Below, piece after piece: positions 7,250 to 15,564 of a stretch of 38,699 nucleotides of DNA. Each line of letters begins with the position of its first letter. The first letter of the stretch is position 1. This stretch comes from Pseudomonas brassicacearum subsp. neoaurantiaca (GTDB lineage: Bacteria > Pseudomonadota > Gammaproteobacteria > Pseudomonadales > Pseudomonadaceae), in NCBI RefSeq assembly GCF_013608025.1, contig NZ_VDLV01000006.1, positions 1 to 38,699 of the forward strand. The letters run 5' to 3'. Under the pieces are notes generated by a model. The model made no database searches and was not told the DNA's origin. It saw nothing but the letters and a program-made list of their open reading frames with translations. The position numbers were made by a program, and so were the translations under genes.

Positions 7250-7300
7250 GGTAGTGATGACCCTCCAGGGTTCGTTTGACCCTTCACGGTCAGGGTGACA
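7250..7300. promoter_or_regulatory. Three evenly spaced NorR sites (norR-dnrN)
   Basis: Three GGT-N7-ACC boxes lie at 7250-7262 (GGTAGTGATGACC), 7269-7281 (GGTTCGTTTGACC) and 7288-7300 (GGTCAGGGTGACA, last base off), each exactly 19 bp after the previous one. This is the binding pattern described for Ralstonia and E. coli NorR. The last site lies about 50 bp upstream of the sigma54 promoter at 7347. The third site overlaps a longer inverted repeat, CAGGGTGA-CAA-TCACCCTG (7291-7309). Confidence 0.85.
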
Positions 7301-7346
7301 ATCACCCTGCCAAAATTTTATCGCTTGTTTTTCAATGGGTTGAATC

Positions 7347-7362
7347 TGGCACGTCGGCTGCA
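7347..7362 (+). promoter_or_regulatory. Sigma54 -24/-12 promoter of dnrN
   Basis: TGGCACG-TCGG-CTGCA matches the RpoN consensus TGGCACG-N4-TTGCA at all but one base, with the invariant GG (7348-7349) and GC (7360-7361) separated by 10 bases. Transcription would start near 7373, giving a leader of about 38 bases for dnrN. Confidence 0.85.
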
Positions 7363-7410
7363 ACGTGAGCGGTCATCTGTCCCTCCCGGGATTCAACCCA
7401 AGGAAACATG

Positions 7411-8085
7411 ATGAGCCTCGACCTGCTGGAACAAAGCCTCGGCCAACTGGCCTGCGACATTCCCGGTGCTACCCGTACCTTCCATCACTACAGCCTCGAC
7501 TTCTGTTGCGGCGGGCAAAAGTCCTTGCGCGAAGCGGCGCTGAGCAAGGGCCTGAACCCGCTGCTGATCGCCGATGCCCTGCGCACCCTGCAAGCCGCCG
7601 GCGAGCGCGGCCACGACTGGCGCGATGAACCCCAGGCGCTGTTGATCAGCCACATCCTCGAACGCTACCACGCCCGCCATCGCGAACAACTGCCGGAACT
7701 GATCCGCCTGGCCCGGCGTGTCGAAACCGTGCATGGCGCCCGCGCCAGTTGCCCCAACGGCCTGGCCGATCATCTGCAGGACATGTACCAGGAACTCGAA
7801 GGCCACATGCTCAAGGAAGAACAGGTGTTGTTCCCGATGCTGCAACGCGGCCTGGGGGAACGCGCCTCGGCGCCGATCCAGGTGCTGCGCTATGAACACG
7901 ACCAGCATGGTGAAGCACTGGAAACCCTGCTCGCCCTGACCGACCAGATCACCCCGCCCGCCGACGCCTGCAACACCTGGCGCGCCCTGTATCGCGGGCT
8001 GGTGGAGTTTCGCGATGACCTGATGCAGCACATCCACCTGGAAAACAATGTGTTGTTCGTCAATGCGATGAAGCCTGCAAACTAA
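7411..8085 (+). CDS. dnrN: DnrN (RIC/YtfE/ScdA), di-iron Fe-S cluster repair protein
   Basis: A 224-residue repair-of-iron-centres protein that restores Fe-S clusters damaged by NO. The N-terminal ScdA_N domain (1-60) has the diagnostic DFCCGG (C32, C33). The hemerythrin-like domain follows with ligand candidates H81/H87, H121, E135/E136 (GHMLKEEQVLF), H163 (YEHDQHG), and H207/H209 and E211 (HIHLENNVLF). Two ATGs stand in tandem (7408, 7411). I chose 7411 because AAGGA at 7400-7404 is then 6 bases away rather than 3. It is driven by NorR and sigma54 from the divergent norR intergenic region, so it should respond directly to NO. A REPIN follows the stop. Confidence 0.93.
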   Translation: MSLDLLEQSLGQLACDIPGATRTFHHYSLDFCCGGQKSLREAALSKGLNPLLIADALRTLQAAGERGHDWRDEPQALLISHILERYHARHREQLPELIRLARRVETVHGARASCPNGLADHLQDMYQELEGHMLKEEQVLFPMLQRGLGERASAPIQVLRYEHDQHGEALETLLALTDQITPPADACNTWRALYRGLVEFRDDLMQHIHLENNVLFVNAMKPAN

Positions 8086-8109
8086 TTATCCAGCCACTGC
8101 ATCATCTCT

Positions 8110-8200
8110 CTGTGGGAGCGAGCTTGCTCGCGATGGCATCAGGTCAGGCAGCCCTGAGTTGACTGATCCACCGCTATCGCGAGCAAGCTCGCTCCCACAA
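8110..8200. repeat. REPIN (GTGGGAGC family)
   Basis: Inverted REP pair, arms 8110-8135 and 8175-8200 around a 39-bp centre, between the convergent dnrN and CopD-like genes. The arms have the same core as the pairs at 5630 and 10103. It is a likely transcript-end structure for both genes. Confidence 0.9.
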
Positions 8201-8225
8201 GGGTTCGGCGGTGTTCTCTCGAACT

Positions 8226-8663
8226 CTAGAACTGCCAATAGAACATCGCCTTCGCCAACACCACGATCACCACCATATGCCCAAGGATACTGCGCCGCAG
8301 CCAGCAGGCCCGGCGCGGTGTCAGCCGACCACGCTTGAGCCAGTACGCCAGCCAGACGTAATGCCCGACGATGCTCAGGGCCAATACAATCTTCAAGCTC
8401 AACAACAGCCCGAAGCTGTTGCTGAACGGCTGGCTCAATGCGCCGCGATGCTGCCAGGCCAGGGCGATGCCGGCGCCATAGAGCACCAGCACCACGCCGT
8501 GAAGTACCCGTCGCGAGCGTTGGGCAATCGCCTGATCTGCCCCGTCCCGGACCGTCTGCGACAAAGGTCGACGGGCGGCATGCCAGATGAACACCTCGAA
8601 GAACAGCGTGCCAATGAAGGCAATGGCCGCCAACAGGTGCGTGACCAGCAAGACCCCATACAT
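8226..8663 (-). CDS. Small CopD-like multi-helix membrane protein
   Basis: A 145-residue inner-membrane protein with about four hydrophobic helices (about 3-25, 48-68, 80-102, 120-142). Histidines sit in or near them: THLLAAIAF, FIWHAARR, RVLHGVV, VGHYVW and LGHMVV. This resembles CopD/YkoH-like membrane proteins that may bind heme or copper, but I do not recognise a characterised relative. The ATG at 8663 has GGAGG 9 bases upstream, which rules out the longer frame from 8705. It begins 25 bases after the nnrS stop on the same strand, so it probably shares the nnrS transcript and its DNR/ANR box. A role in NO or metal stress is inferred from position only. Confidence 0.75.
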   Translation of the reverse strand: MYGVLLVTHLLAAIAFIGTLFFEVFIWHAARRPLSQTVRDGADQAIAQRSRRVLHGVVLVLYGAGIALAWQHRGALSQPFSNSFGLLLSLKIVLALSIVGHYVWLAYWLKRGRLTPRRACWLRRSILGHMVVIVVLAKAMFYWQF

Positions 8664-8688
8664 TATCGAATTCCTCCGCCCAGTCGGC

Positions 8689-9879
8689 TCATCCTGGATG
8701 CCCATCCACCCGGCTCTTCAGCAGCATCGGCCCATAGCGCCAGGCGTAGAGACCGAACGCCAACGTCCAGCACACTCCCGCCAGCCACAGCGCGGCGAAC
8801 GGCAACAGCAGCACCAACAGGACGCGGCTCAGGCACGCCAGGTTCAAAAGGATAAATGCCAGGGTCATGCCCGCCGGCGGTTCGAGGGGGCGCCCGGTGT
8901 GGCCCAGGCTGACGCGGGCGATCATCGCCAGGATCAACCCGGCCATGGCGCCGATGGTCAAGCTGTGGACCGCCAGGCTCGGATTCACCGGCACGCCGAA
9001 GTGCCACAGCGCCATGCCCAGGCACGCCACCGCCAGCCAAGCGTAGGCCAGGTGCAGCGACCACAGCAGCGACACCCGCCACAGGTCCCGGTCATACCAA
9101 CGCACCAGCCGGATCCCATGGCCCACCGCCAATGCTGCGAACAACAGGCCAATCCAGACGCTGGGCGCCAATGCCGGACCGAAGGCATACAACAACGCCA
9201 CCAGCGCCGAACCCGCTAGCAACAGGCGATCGAGCCACGGCCACGGCGCCACGCCGTCCACGCGACCGAGGCCGCGCTGGGTGAAGAACGGAATGACCCG
9301 CCCACCGATCAACCCCATCATGGCCGCCACTAGCCACAGGCCGGTGAGCACACTCTGGCGCTGCAAGCCCTCGTTGTGCTGGACCAGGCCGTACACGGAT
9401 AAGCCATCGGCAGCCGCCAACAGCAGCAACACCAGCACAATCGGGTAATTGCGCTTCTGCCGCACACGCCACAACGTCAAGCCCATCAACGCGGCGACGC
9501 CCAAGGCGAAAGCCAGCTCAAGGGCCGTTAGCAAGGGCAACGGTGCATCAACCAACCAGGCCAATCGCGCCCCCAGCCACACCAACGCCAGGGCCGCCAA
9601 CCGCTTGCCGCTGAGCCCCGGCGTACCCGTCCAGGTCTGCACCGCCGTCAGCAGGAACCCGGCGATGATGGCCAGGCCGAAACCGAACAGCAATTCATGA
9701 CGGTGCCAGGCCAGCCAACCCCCGGCCGGTTGCCAAGCCGACAGCCGCCCGCTGAACACCGCCAGCCACAGCGGCACCACCAGCAGCGCGAGCACGCAGC
9801 CGCCCAGGAAGAACGGCCGGAACGCCAGGCGCCACAACGGTGGAATCGCCATGGCCTTGCGACGGTCAAGCACTTGCAT
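8689..9879 (-). CDS. nnrS: NnrS, heme-copper membrane protein for NO tolerance
   Basis: A 396-residue NnrS-family protein with about twelve hydrophobic helices. The family occurs with denitrification genes and is described as a heme- and copper-containing membrane protein that relieves NO stress. The characteristic N-terminus PLWRLAFRPFFLGG and the downstream WHRHELLFGF, GGRVIPFFT and VHSLTIGAM...RVSLGHTGRPL blocks are all present. The ATG at 9879 follows GAGGAG and fits the family N-terminus; the longer frame to 10140 passes through the operator. A TTGTC-TCAG-ATCAA box lies 85 bp upstream. The next gene (CopD-like membrane protein) is probably co-transcribed. Confidence 0.93.
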   Translation of the reverse strand: MQVLDRRKAMAIPPLWRLAFRPFFLGGCVLALLVVPLWLAVFSGRLSAWQPAGGWLAWHRHELLFGFGLAIIAGFLLTAVQTWTGTPGLSGKRLAALALVWLGARLAWLVDAPLPLLTALELAFALGVAALMGLTLWRVRQKRNYPIVLVLLLLAAADGLSVYGLVQHNEGLQRQSVLTGLWLVAAMMGLIGGRVIPFFTQRGLGRVDGVAPWPWLDRLLLAGSALVALLYAFGPALAPSVWIGLLFAALAVGHGIRLVRWYDRDLWRVSLLWSLHLAYAWLAVACLGMALWHFGVPVNPSLAVHSLTIGAMAGLILAMIARVSLGHTGRPLEPPAGMTLAFILLNLACLSRVLLVLLLPFAALWLAGVCWTLAFGLYAWRYGPMLLKSRVDGHPG

Positions 9880-9963
9880 ACACCACTCCTCAGCCCCCGC
9901 TGAAACGCCAGCGAGGTGCGACAAACCCAGGTTCGAATGATCGACTATCGACGCGCACGGGCC

Positions 9964-9977
9964 TTGTCTCAGATCAA
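9964..9977 (-). promoter_or_regulatory. DNR/ANR box upstream of nnrS
   Basis: On the minus strand TTGAT-CTGA-GACAA has a perfect first half and a two-mismatch second half. It is centred 91 bp before the nnrS ATG, with a weak TCATTC hexamer 33 bp downstream of its centre (9940-9935), the same box-to--10 distance as at norC and nosR. Confidence 0.55.
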
Positions 9978-10102
9978 GCCGGCGCATCGGCAACCGCATG
10001 CTTCGCTCAGGGGACTTGCAAGGGGCTTGCCGAACCCGGTCGCAACGCCACGTGCCAAACGGGTCCTGTGTTGGCCTCGGGTTTGTTTTCACCGCGGCTC
10101 CC

Positions 10103-10194
10103 CTGTGGGAGCGAGCTTGCTCGCGATAGCGGTCTTGCATCCGACATCAATGCCGCCTGACCTACCGCCATCGCGAGCAAGCTCGCTCCCACAG
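10103..10194. repeat. REPIN (GTGGGAGC family)
   Basis: Inverted REP pair with arms 10103-10129 and about 10169-10194. It separates the nnrS promoter from the NorR sites of the dnr promoter and ends only 6 bp before the first NorR site, so it may insulate the two divergent promoters. Confidence 0.9.
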
Positions 10195-10199
10195 GGTAT

Positions 10200-10257
10200 G
10201 GTGTTTAGCACCCTATCGTGGTGATTGATACCCTGACAGCCAAGGGTCATTTTTACC
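10200..10257. promoter_or_regulatory. Three NorR sites upstream of the dnr operon
   Basis: Three perfect GGT-N7-ACC boxes: 10200-10212 (GGTGTTTAGCACC), 10220-10232 (GGTGATTGATACC) and 10245-10257 (GGTCATTTTTACC). Starts are spaced 20 and 25 bp. They precede a -24/-12 promoter by about 45 bp, the same architecture as the dnrN promoter. I found no TTGAT-N4-ATCAA box between here and dnr. Confidence 0.85.
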
Positions 10258-10298
10258 CTCACCGGCCCTGACGTCCCATCTATCAACACCTCCAGCCA

Positions 10299-10314
10299 TG
10301 GCCCGGCTCTTGCT
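10299..10314 (+). promoter_or_regulatory. Sigma54 -24/-12 promoter of the dnr operon
   Basis: TGGCCCG-GCTC-TTGCT: the invariant GG (10300-10301) and GC (10312-10313) are 10 bases apart, and two of twelve consensus positions differ. Predicted start near 10324, giving a leader of about 27 bases before the small peptide gene at 10351. Confidence 0.8.
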
Positions 10315-10350
10315 CAAGCACGGCATCACCTTCTACTTCCGGGGTCATCC

Positions 10351-10440
10351 ATGAAATCCGTCGTCCTGCCGCTCACCTGGTTCGTCGTCCTCTCCTGCGT
10401 CGTGGCGCTTGCCAGCGGCCTTTCCCTGAGCCTGGTCTGA
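10351..10440 (+). CDS. Predicted 29-residue membrane peptide
   Basis: An ATG-to-TGA frame of 29 codons beginning MKSVVLPLTWFVVL, then a second hydrophobic stretch to the C-terminal SLSLV. It is almost entirely one hydrophobic helix with a single Lys near the start. It is the first open frame after the predicted sigma54 start (about 10324) and 37 bases ahead of dnr. The ribosome site is poor (GGGG about 6 bases upstream). It could be a true small membrane protein made on NO exposure, a leader peptide tuning dnr translation, or chance. Conservation of the peptide among dnr loci of related species would decide. I know no named homologue. Confidence 0.45.
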   Translation: MKSVVLPLTWFVVLSCVVALASGLSLSLV

Positions 10441-10477
10441 CCCCGATCACTTCTTCGCTATCACAAGGATCCACGCC

Positions 10478-11161
10478 ATGGTGCTCCACCGCGTCCATCA
10501 TCAGATTTTGCGCAGCCATCATCTCTTCGAGCCGCTGAACGAAGAACAGCTCGACGAGTTGATGAGCCACAGCCAACTACTGAGCATCGACAAAGGCGAT
10601 CCGCTGTTTCGTCAGGGCGAACCGGCGCAGGCGTTCTACTTTGTAATCTCCGGGGCGGTGAAGATCTTCCGGTTGACCCCGGACGGCCAGGAGAAAGTCT
10701 TCGAGGTGATTGGCGAACGCCAGACGTTCGCTGAAGCCATGATGCTGATGGACACGCCCAACTACGTTGCGTCTGCCGAAGCGGTTGGCCCGACCCAGTT
10801 GTATCGCTTGTCCAACGCCACCTATATGCGCCTACTGCAAAGCAACAGCCGGCTGACCTTCGCCCTGCTCGGCAAGCTCTGCGTGCGTTTGCACCAGCGG
10901 GTCAACGAGATCGAAACCCTATCGCTGAAGAACGCCACCCACCGCGTGGTGCGCTACCTGCTGACGCAACTGGTGCGCCTACAAACCGTCGACAGCCAGT
11001 TCGAATTGCCGATGGCCAAGCAGTTGATCGCCGGGCATCTGTCCATCCAGCCGGAAACGTTTTCGCGGATCATCCGGCGCCTGATCGATGAAAAGATCAT
11101 CACCCAGGACGGTCGCCAGATCGCCATTCTCGATCGCCTGCGCCTGGAGCAGTTCGAATGA
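10478..11161 (+). CDS. dnr: DNR, CRP/FNR-family NO-responsive activator
   Basis: A 227-residue regulator closely resembling P. aeruginosa DNR. It has a cyclic-nucleotide-like sensor barrel (about 20-125), a long dimer helix (about 130-150; VNEIETLSLKNATHRVVRYLL) and a winged helix-turn-helix (about 178-205) with the FNR-type recognition stretch LSIQPETFSRIIRRL. It lacks the N-terminal Fe-S cysteines of ANR; the only cysteine is C135. His187, the residue reported as a heme ligand in P. aeruginosa DNR, is conserved. It would activate TTGAT-N4-ATCAA promoters for nir, nor and nos when NO is present. ATG at 10478 has AAGGA 8 bases upstream. Its promoter looks NorR/sigma54-dependent rather than ANR-dependent. 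The stop overlaps dnrP. Confidence 0.95.
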   Translation: MVLHRVHHQILRSHHLFEPLNEEQLDELMSHSQLLSIDKGDPLFRQGEPAQAFYFVISGAVKIFRLTPDGQEKVFEVIGERQTFAEAMMLMDTPNYVASAEAVGPTQLYRLSNATYMRLLQSNSRLTFALLGKLCVRLHQRVNEIETLSLKNATHRVVRYLLTQLVRLQTVDSQFELPMAKQLIAGHLSIQPETFSRIIRRLIDEKIITQDGRQIAILDRLRLEQFE

Positions 11162-11358
11162 TCGCGCAGCCCACTTGCCTGTATTGCCAGCATGCCAACC
11201 CCGTCAACCAAACCGAGTGCCGCCGATGCGGCATGCCCCTGCCGGCTGAAGCGGCGCTGGCCGGTGAGCGCCGGTTGCGGCGCTTCACCTGGTTCTGCGT
11301 CGGCTTGACGATCTTCTGCATCGTCATGTTCTTCTGGCTGCCGCGCAGCATCGCCTGA
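11158..11358 (+). CDS. dnrP: DnrP, small zinc-ribbon membrane protein
   Basis: A 66-residue protein with a zinc ribbon CLYC...CRRC (C7, C10, C21, C24) followed by one membrane helix (about 43-61, FTWFCVGLTIFCIVMFFW). It corresponds to the DnrP proteins annotated beside dnr genes in pseudomonads; its function is not known to me. The ATG overlaps the last codon and stop of dnr as ATGA, so the two are translationally coupled and co-expressed under the NO-responsive promoter. It might tether or tune DNR at the membrane, which is speculation. It converges with norD, whose stop is 4 bases away, with no terminator visible between. Confidence 0.8.
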   Translation: MIAQPTCLYCQHANPVNQTECRRCGMPLPAEAALAGERRLRRFTWFCVGLTIFCIVMFFWLPRSIA

Positions 11359-11362
11359 ACGC

Positions 11363-13201
11363 TCAATCCTGAGTCAACTGCCGATACAACTGCGGTAACC
11401 GCAGCGGCAGTTGCTCGGGCTGGCGAATCAGCGTGTAGCCGTTGGCGCCAAACATGTACGGCAGATAATCCCCCGCTTCCCGGTCGATGGTGATGCAGAA
11501 CGGCGTCAACCCCTGGCGTCGGGCCTCCAGCACCGCCTGGCGCGTGTCCTCGACCCCGTAGCGACCTTCATAGAGGTCCAGGTCATTGGGCTTGCCGTCA
11601 CTGATCAACAGCAACAGTTTGCGCCGCCGCTTGCACCCCGCCATGCGCTGGGTAGCCTGGCGGATCGCCGCGCCCATGCGCGTGTAGTAACCGGGCTTGA
11701 GCCCCTGGATCCGGCCCCGGGTCTGGTCGTCGTAGCGCTGGTTGAAGGCCTTGAGTTCATGCATCCGCACGTTCTGCCGGCGCAGGGAGGAAAACCCGTA
11801 CAGGGCAAAATCATCCCCCAGCACCAACAAGGTTTCACCGAACAGCAACAGGCTGTCGCGAATCACATCGATCACCCGGTGTTCGTCGTTGAGGTGGGCG
11901 TCGGTGGACATCGACAGGTCGGCCAGCAGCAGGCAGGCCAGGTCGCGGCGTGTCTGGCGCTGGTCCATGAACAGTCCACGTTCGCTGCATTGACCGTGTT
12001 GGCGCTCGACGTGGAAATCCAGCCACGCCTGCAAATCCAGTTCGCTGCCCTGGGTCTGCTGGCGCAGCCATTGGCGATCGTTGCGCAAGTGTTCGAACTG
12101 GCGACGCAGGCGCTGGGCAGGGCCTCGCAGGCGCAACGGCAATGGTTGGGGCTCACAATCGCGAGGAATAAACGTCTGCACGCAGACGAAATCGTCCTGC
12201 AGGCGCTGCTTGCGGTAGTCCCACTCCGGCAGCCGAACGCCTTCGCCAAGCGGCACGTCATCGACATCCGCCGGCGGCAAATCCAGGTGCAACTTCAAGC
12301 CACCACCCTTGCGCAGGCGCGTACGGGAAAGGGTCAGTTGATCGAGGTCCTCAGCGACGCGGGCGGCGTCCGGGTCTTCGCTGTCGTCCGACCAGCGATC
12401 GAGGTCCACGTGCTCGGTCCAACTGAACAGGTTTTCCAGGCGCACGATCAGCAGGCCACCGTCGCGCGTGGTGTCGTCGATGCGTTCGGCGCGCTTGCGG
12501 CCGCCCTGCTGTTCACCCGGCGGCGTCGCCAGGTATTGCTCGGATTCTTCCAGGTCCGCCGCCTGGGGATTGTTCAAATGCTGAGGCGGATACAGCCACA
12601 ACGGCAACGGCCAGGCCGCCCGTTCGCTGCGGGGAAAATGCTCGACACTGCCCGGCTCGCGCAAGGCTTGGCACAACGCCCGCTCCAGGGCGGCTTCGGC
12701 GGGATTCAGTGAGTCAGCGTCAGGGCGCAAGGACAGGTGCGCCTCCACCAGTCGCCGGTAGCGAGGGTGTAGCGCCGGGTAGCGTTTCAACACGGCCAAA
12801 GTCCAGCGCTGGTTGTCCCGCCCCCAATGCCGCATCGGCCCCGACTGCGCGGCCAGCAACGCCAGCCAGCGATACAGTTCTTCGTTGAGCCCAACATCGG
12901 GAAACGCCGCCAGGCTTGCCGGCAGCCGCAGGTTGTCGCCATCGCAGCAGGCCAGCGGTACTTGCTTGCAGGTACCGGCGATCTGCTGCAACAGGTTGCG
13001 CCGCAGCAGTAGGTCGCGGTCACTGACCGCTTCGACGCCCAGGTGTCGGGCACCGCCCGTGGCGCGAAACAGCACCTGCAGCGAGCGTTGCCGGGGAACC
13101 AGCTCGACCCGTGCCTCGGGGAAATCGGCACTGGCCCGGCGGGTAATGAAACGGTGCCAGACACTGCCGACCCATTCTTCCAGCTCGAGGGTGAATGCCA
13201 T
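11363..13201 (-). CDS. norD: NorD, VWA-domain NO reductase activation protein
   Basis: A 612-residue cytoplasmic protein with a C-terminal von Willebrand A domain. The metal-site motif DLSMS is seen at D428-S430-S432, followed by LLLISDGKPNDLDLYEGRYG. NorD works with the MoxR-type ATPase NorQ/NirQ to mature NorCB, probably by assisting insertion of the non-heme iron. The length is normal. The ATG at 13201 (MAFTLELEEWVG) is the natural start; the longer frame to 13360 is translation of the upstream REPIN. It lies 195 bp after norB, separated by that REPIN, so it is probably a distal, attenuated part of the norCB transcript. It matches P. aeruginosa PA0525 in place. Confidence 0.93.
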   Translation of the reverse strand: MAFTLELEEWVGSVWHRFITRRASADFPEARVELVPRQRSLQVLFRATGGARHLGVEAVSDRDLLLRRNLLQQIAGTCKQVPLACCDGDNLRLPASLAAFPDVGLNEELYRWLALLAAQSGPMRHWGRDNQRWTLAVLKRYPALHPRYRRLVEAHLSLRPDADSLNPAEAALERALCQALREPGSVEHFPRSERAAWPLPLWLYPPQHLNNPQAADLEESEQYLATPPGEQQGGRKRAERIDDTTRDGGLLIVRLENLFSWTEHVDLDRWSDDSEDPDAARVAEDLDQLTLSRTRLRKGGGLKLHLDLPPADVDDVPLGEGVRLPEWDYRKQRLQDDFVCVQTFIPRDCEPQPLPLRLRGPAQRLRRQFEHLRNDRQWLRQQTQGSELDLQAWLDFHVERQHGQCSERGLFMDQRQTRRDLACLLLADLSMSTDAHLNDEHRVIDVIRDSLLLFGETLLVLGDDFALYGFSSLRRQNVRMHELKAFNQRYDDQTRGRIQGLKPGYYTRMGAAIRQATQRMAGCKRRRKLLLLISDGKPNDLDLYEGRYGVEDTRQAVLEARRQGLTPFCITIDREAGDYLPYMFGANGYTLIRQPEQLPLRLPQLYRQLTQD

Positions 13202-13255
13202 GGTCACTCTCCTATCAACCCGTTGCAGTGAAGGGACTGATTTGTACTGCTCTTC

Positions 13256-13360
13256 GTGGCGAGGGAGCTTGCTCCCGCTTGGGTGCGAAGCGCCCACAAA
13301 AAAGGGTCTGCTGCGCCCGAGGCGTCGGACCGGCCCAGCGGGAGCAAGCTCCCTCGCCAC
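13256..13360. repeat. REPIN (GTGGCGAGGGAGC family) between norB and norD
   Basis: Inverted arms GTGGCGAGGGAGCTTGCTCC (from 13256) and GGAGCAAGCTCCCTCGCCAC (13341-13360). A third partial copy (ctctcgccac) follows at about 13369-13378. A stable hairpin inside the norCB-norD transcript could lower norD expression relative to norCB. Confidence 0.9.
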
Positions 13361-13395
13361 AAAAGCTCTCTCGCCACAGATTCAGTGGTGTTCTC

Positions 13396-14826
<1,431 letters not shown>

Positions 14827-15267
14827 TCAGCCCTCCTTGTTTGGCGGCCAGCCATTGGTGTTTATCTTCGAGCTCCACTTGAGGAACTCGGCGATGTCGT
14901 CGACCTCCTGCTCGCTCAGGTTGAACTGCGGCATGGCCCGACGGCCGGGGACGTTCAGCGGCTGCATCTTCATCCACGCCTGGAGAAACGGCTTGAACGC
15001 CTCCTCGCCGCCGCGCCGGTTCACGACGTTGCCCAGCTCCGGCGCGAAATACGCACCCTCGCCCAGCAGCGTGTGGCAGCCGATGCAGTTGTTGCGCTCC
15101 CAGACGCCCTTGCCGCGTATCACCGACTCCGTCAACTGCGCCTGGTTGCTGCGCTCCGGAAAGGTCTGTTCCGTGTGGTAGGTCAGGGCCAGGAATATCA
15201 GGAAGAAGAAAATGCTTCCCCCGAAGTAAATGTTCCTGGCCATGCCTTTGGTGAAGGTATCTGACAT
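14827..15267 (-). CDS. norC: NorC, NO reductase cytochrome c subunit
   Basis: A 146-residue membrane-anchored c-type cytochrome, the same length as in P. aeruginosa. One N-terminal membrane helix (about 13-30), then a periplasmic heme domain with CIGCH (C61, C64, H65) and a methionine-ligand region GRRAMPQFNLS. It passes electrons to NorB. The start at 15267 (MSDTFTKGMARNIYF) follows the GAGGAAGTG ribosome site; the frame to 15531 is upstream DNA without cytochrome features. Its promoter carries a perfect DNR/ANR box at 15325-15338. Confidence 0.97.
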   Translation of the reverse strand: MSDTFTKGMARNIYFGGSIFFFLIFLALTYHTEQTFPERSNQAQLTESVIRGKGVWERNNCIGCHTLLGEGAYFAPELGNVVNRRGGEEAFKPFLQAWMKMQPLNVPGRRAMPQFNLSEQEVDDIAEFLKWSSKINTNGWPPNKEG

Positions 15268-15324
15268 GGTCACTTCCTCATTGCTTGGCGTGCTCATTCT
15301 AGGAAGCGAGAGGTTCGGAACCGC

Positions 15325-15338
15325 TTGATGGCGATCAA
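15325..15338 (-). promoter_or_regulatory. Perfect DNR/ANR box of norCB
   Basis: TTGAT-GGCG-ATCAA matches all ten consensus positions. A -10 hexamer TAGAAT (minus strand, 15301-15296) is centred 33 bp downstream, so the box sits near -41.5 relative to a start around 15290. The norC ATG is 58 bp from the box edge. Confidence 0.93.
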
Positions 15339-15564
15339 GAATCTCCGATGGTTTTGGTGGGTTGTTGTTGGCGGGAATGGGCTTGGAGGGTTTGTGGCCT
15401 ACAGCGTGGAGTGATGGATCCTTCGGAAATTTCCCAAAATTGTAAAAGCGAGGTGGTGTTGGTGGAGTAAGGCGTTGGGGTGGGGCAGGCTCGCTTCGGA
15501 AATGACTGCATCCGTTGGGCAAGGCGCCCATTCGCAGTGAAGGAAAACCATCAAGGAACGATCA

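Noticed and set aside
15340..15564. Gap between the norC promoter and the lipase gene
   Set aside because: Apart from the norC promoter region at its left side and an AAGGAA ribosome site at its right, I could see no further gene, repeat or promoter that I would defend.
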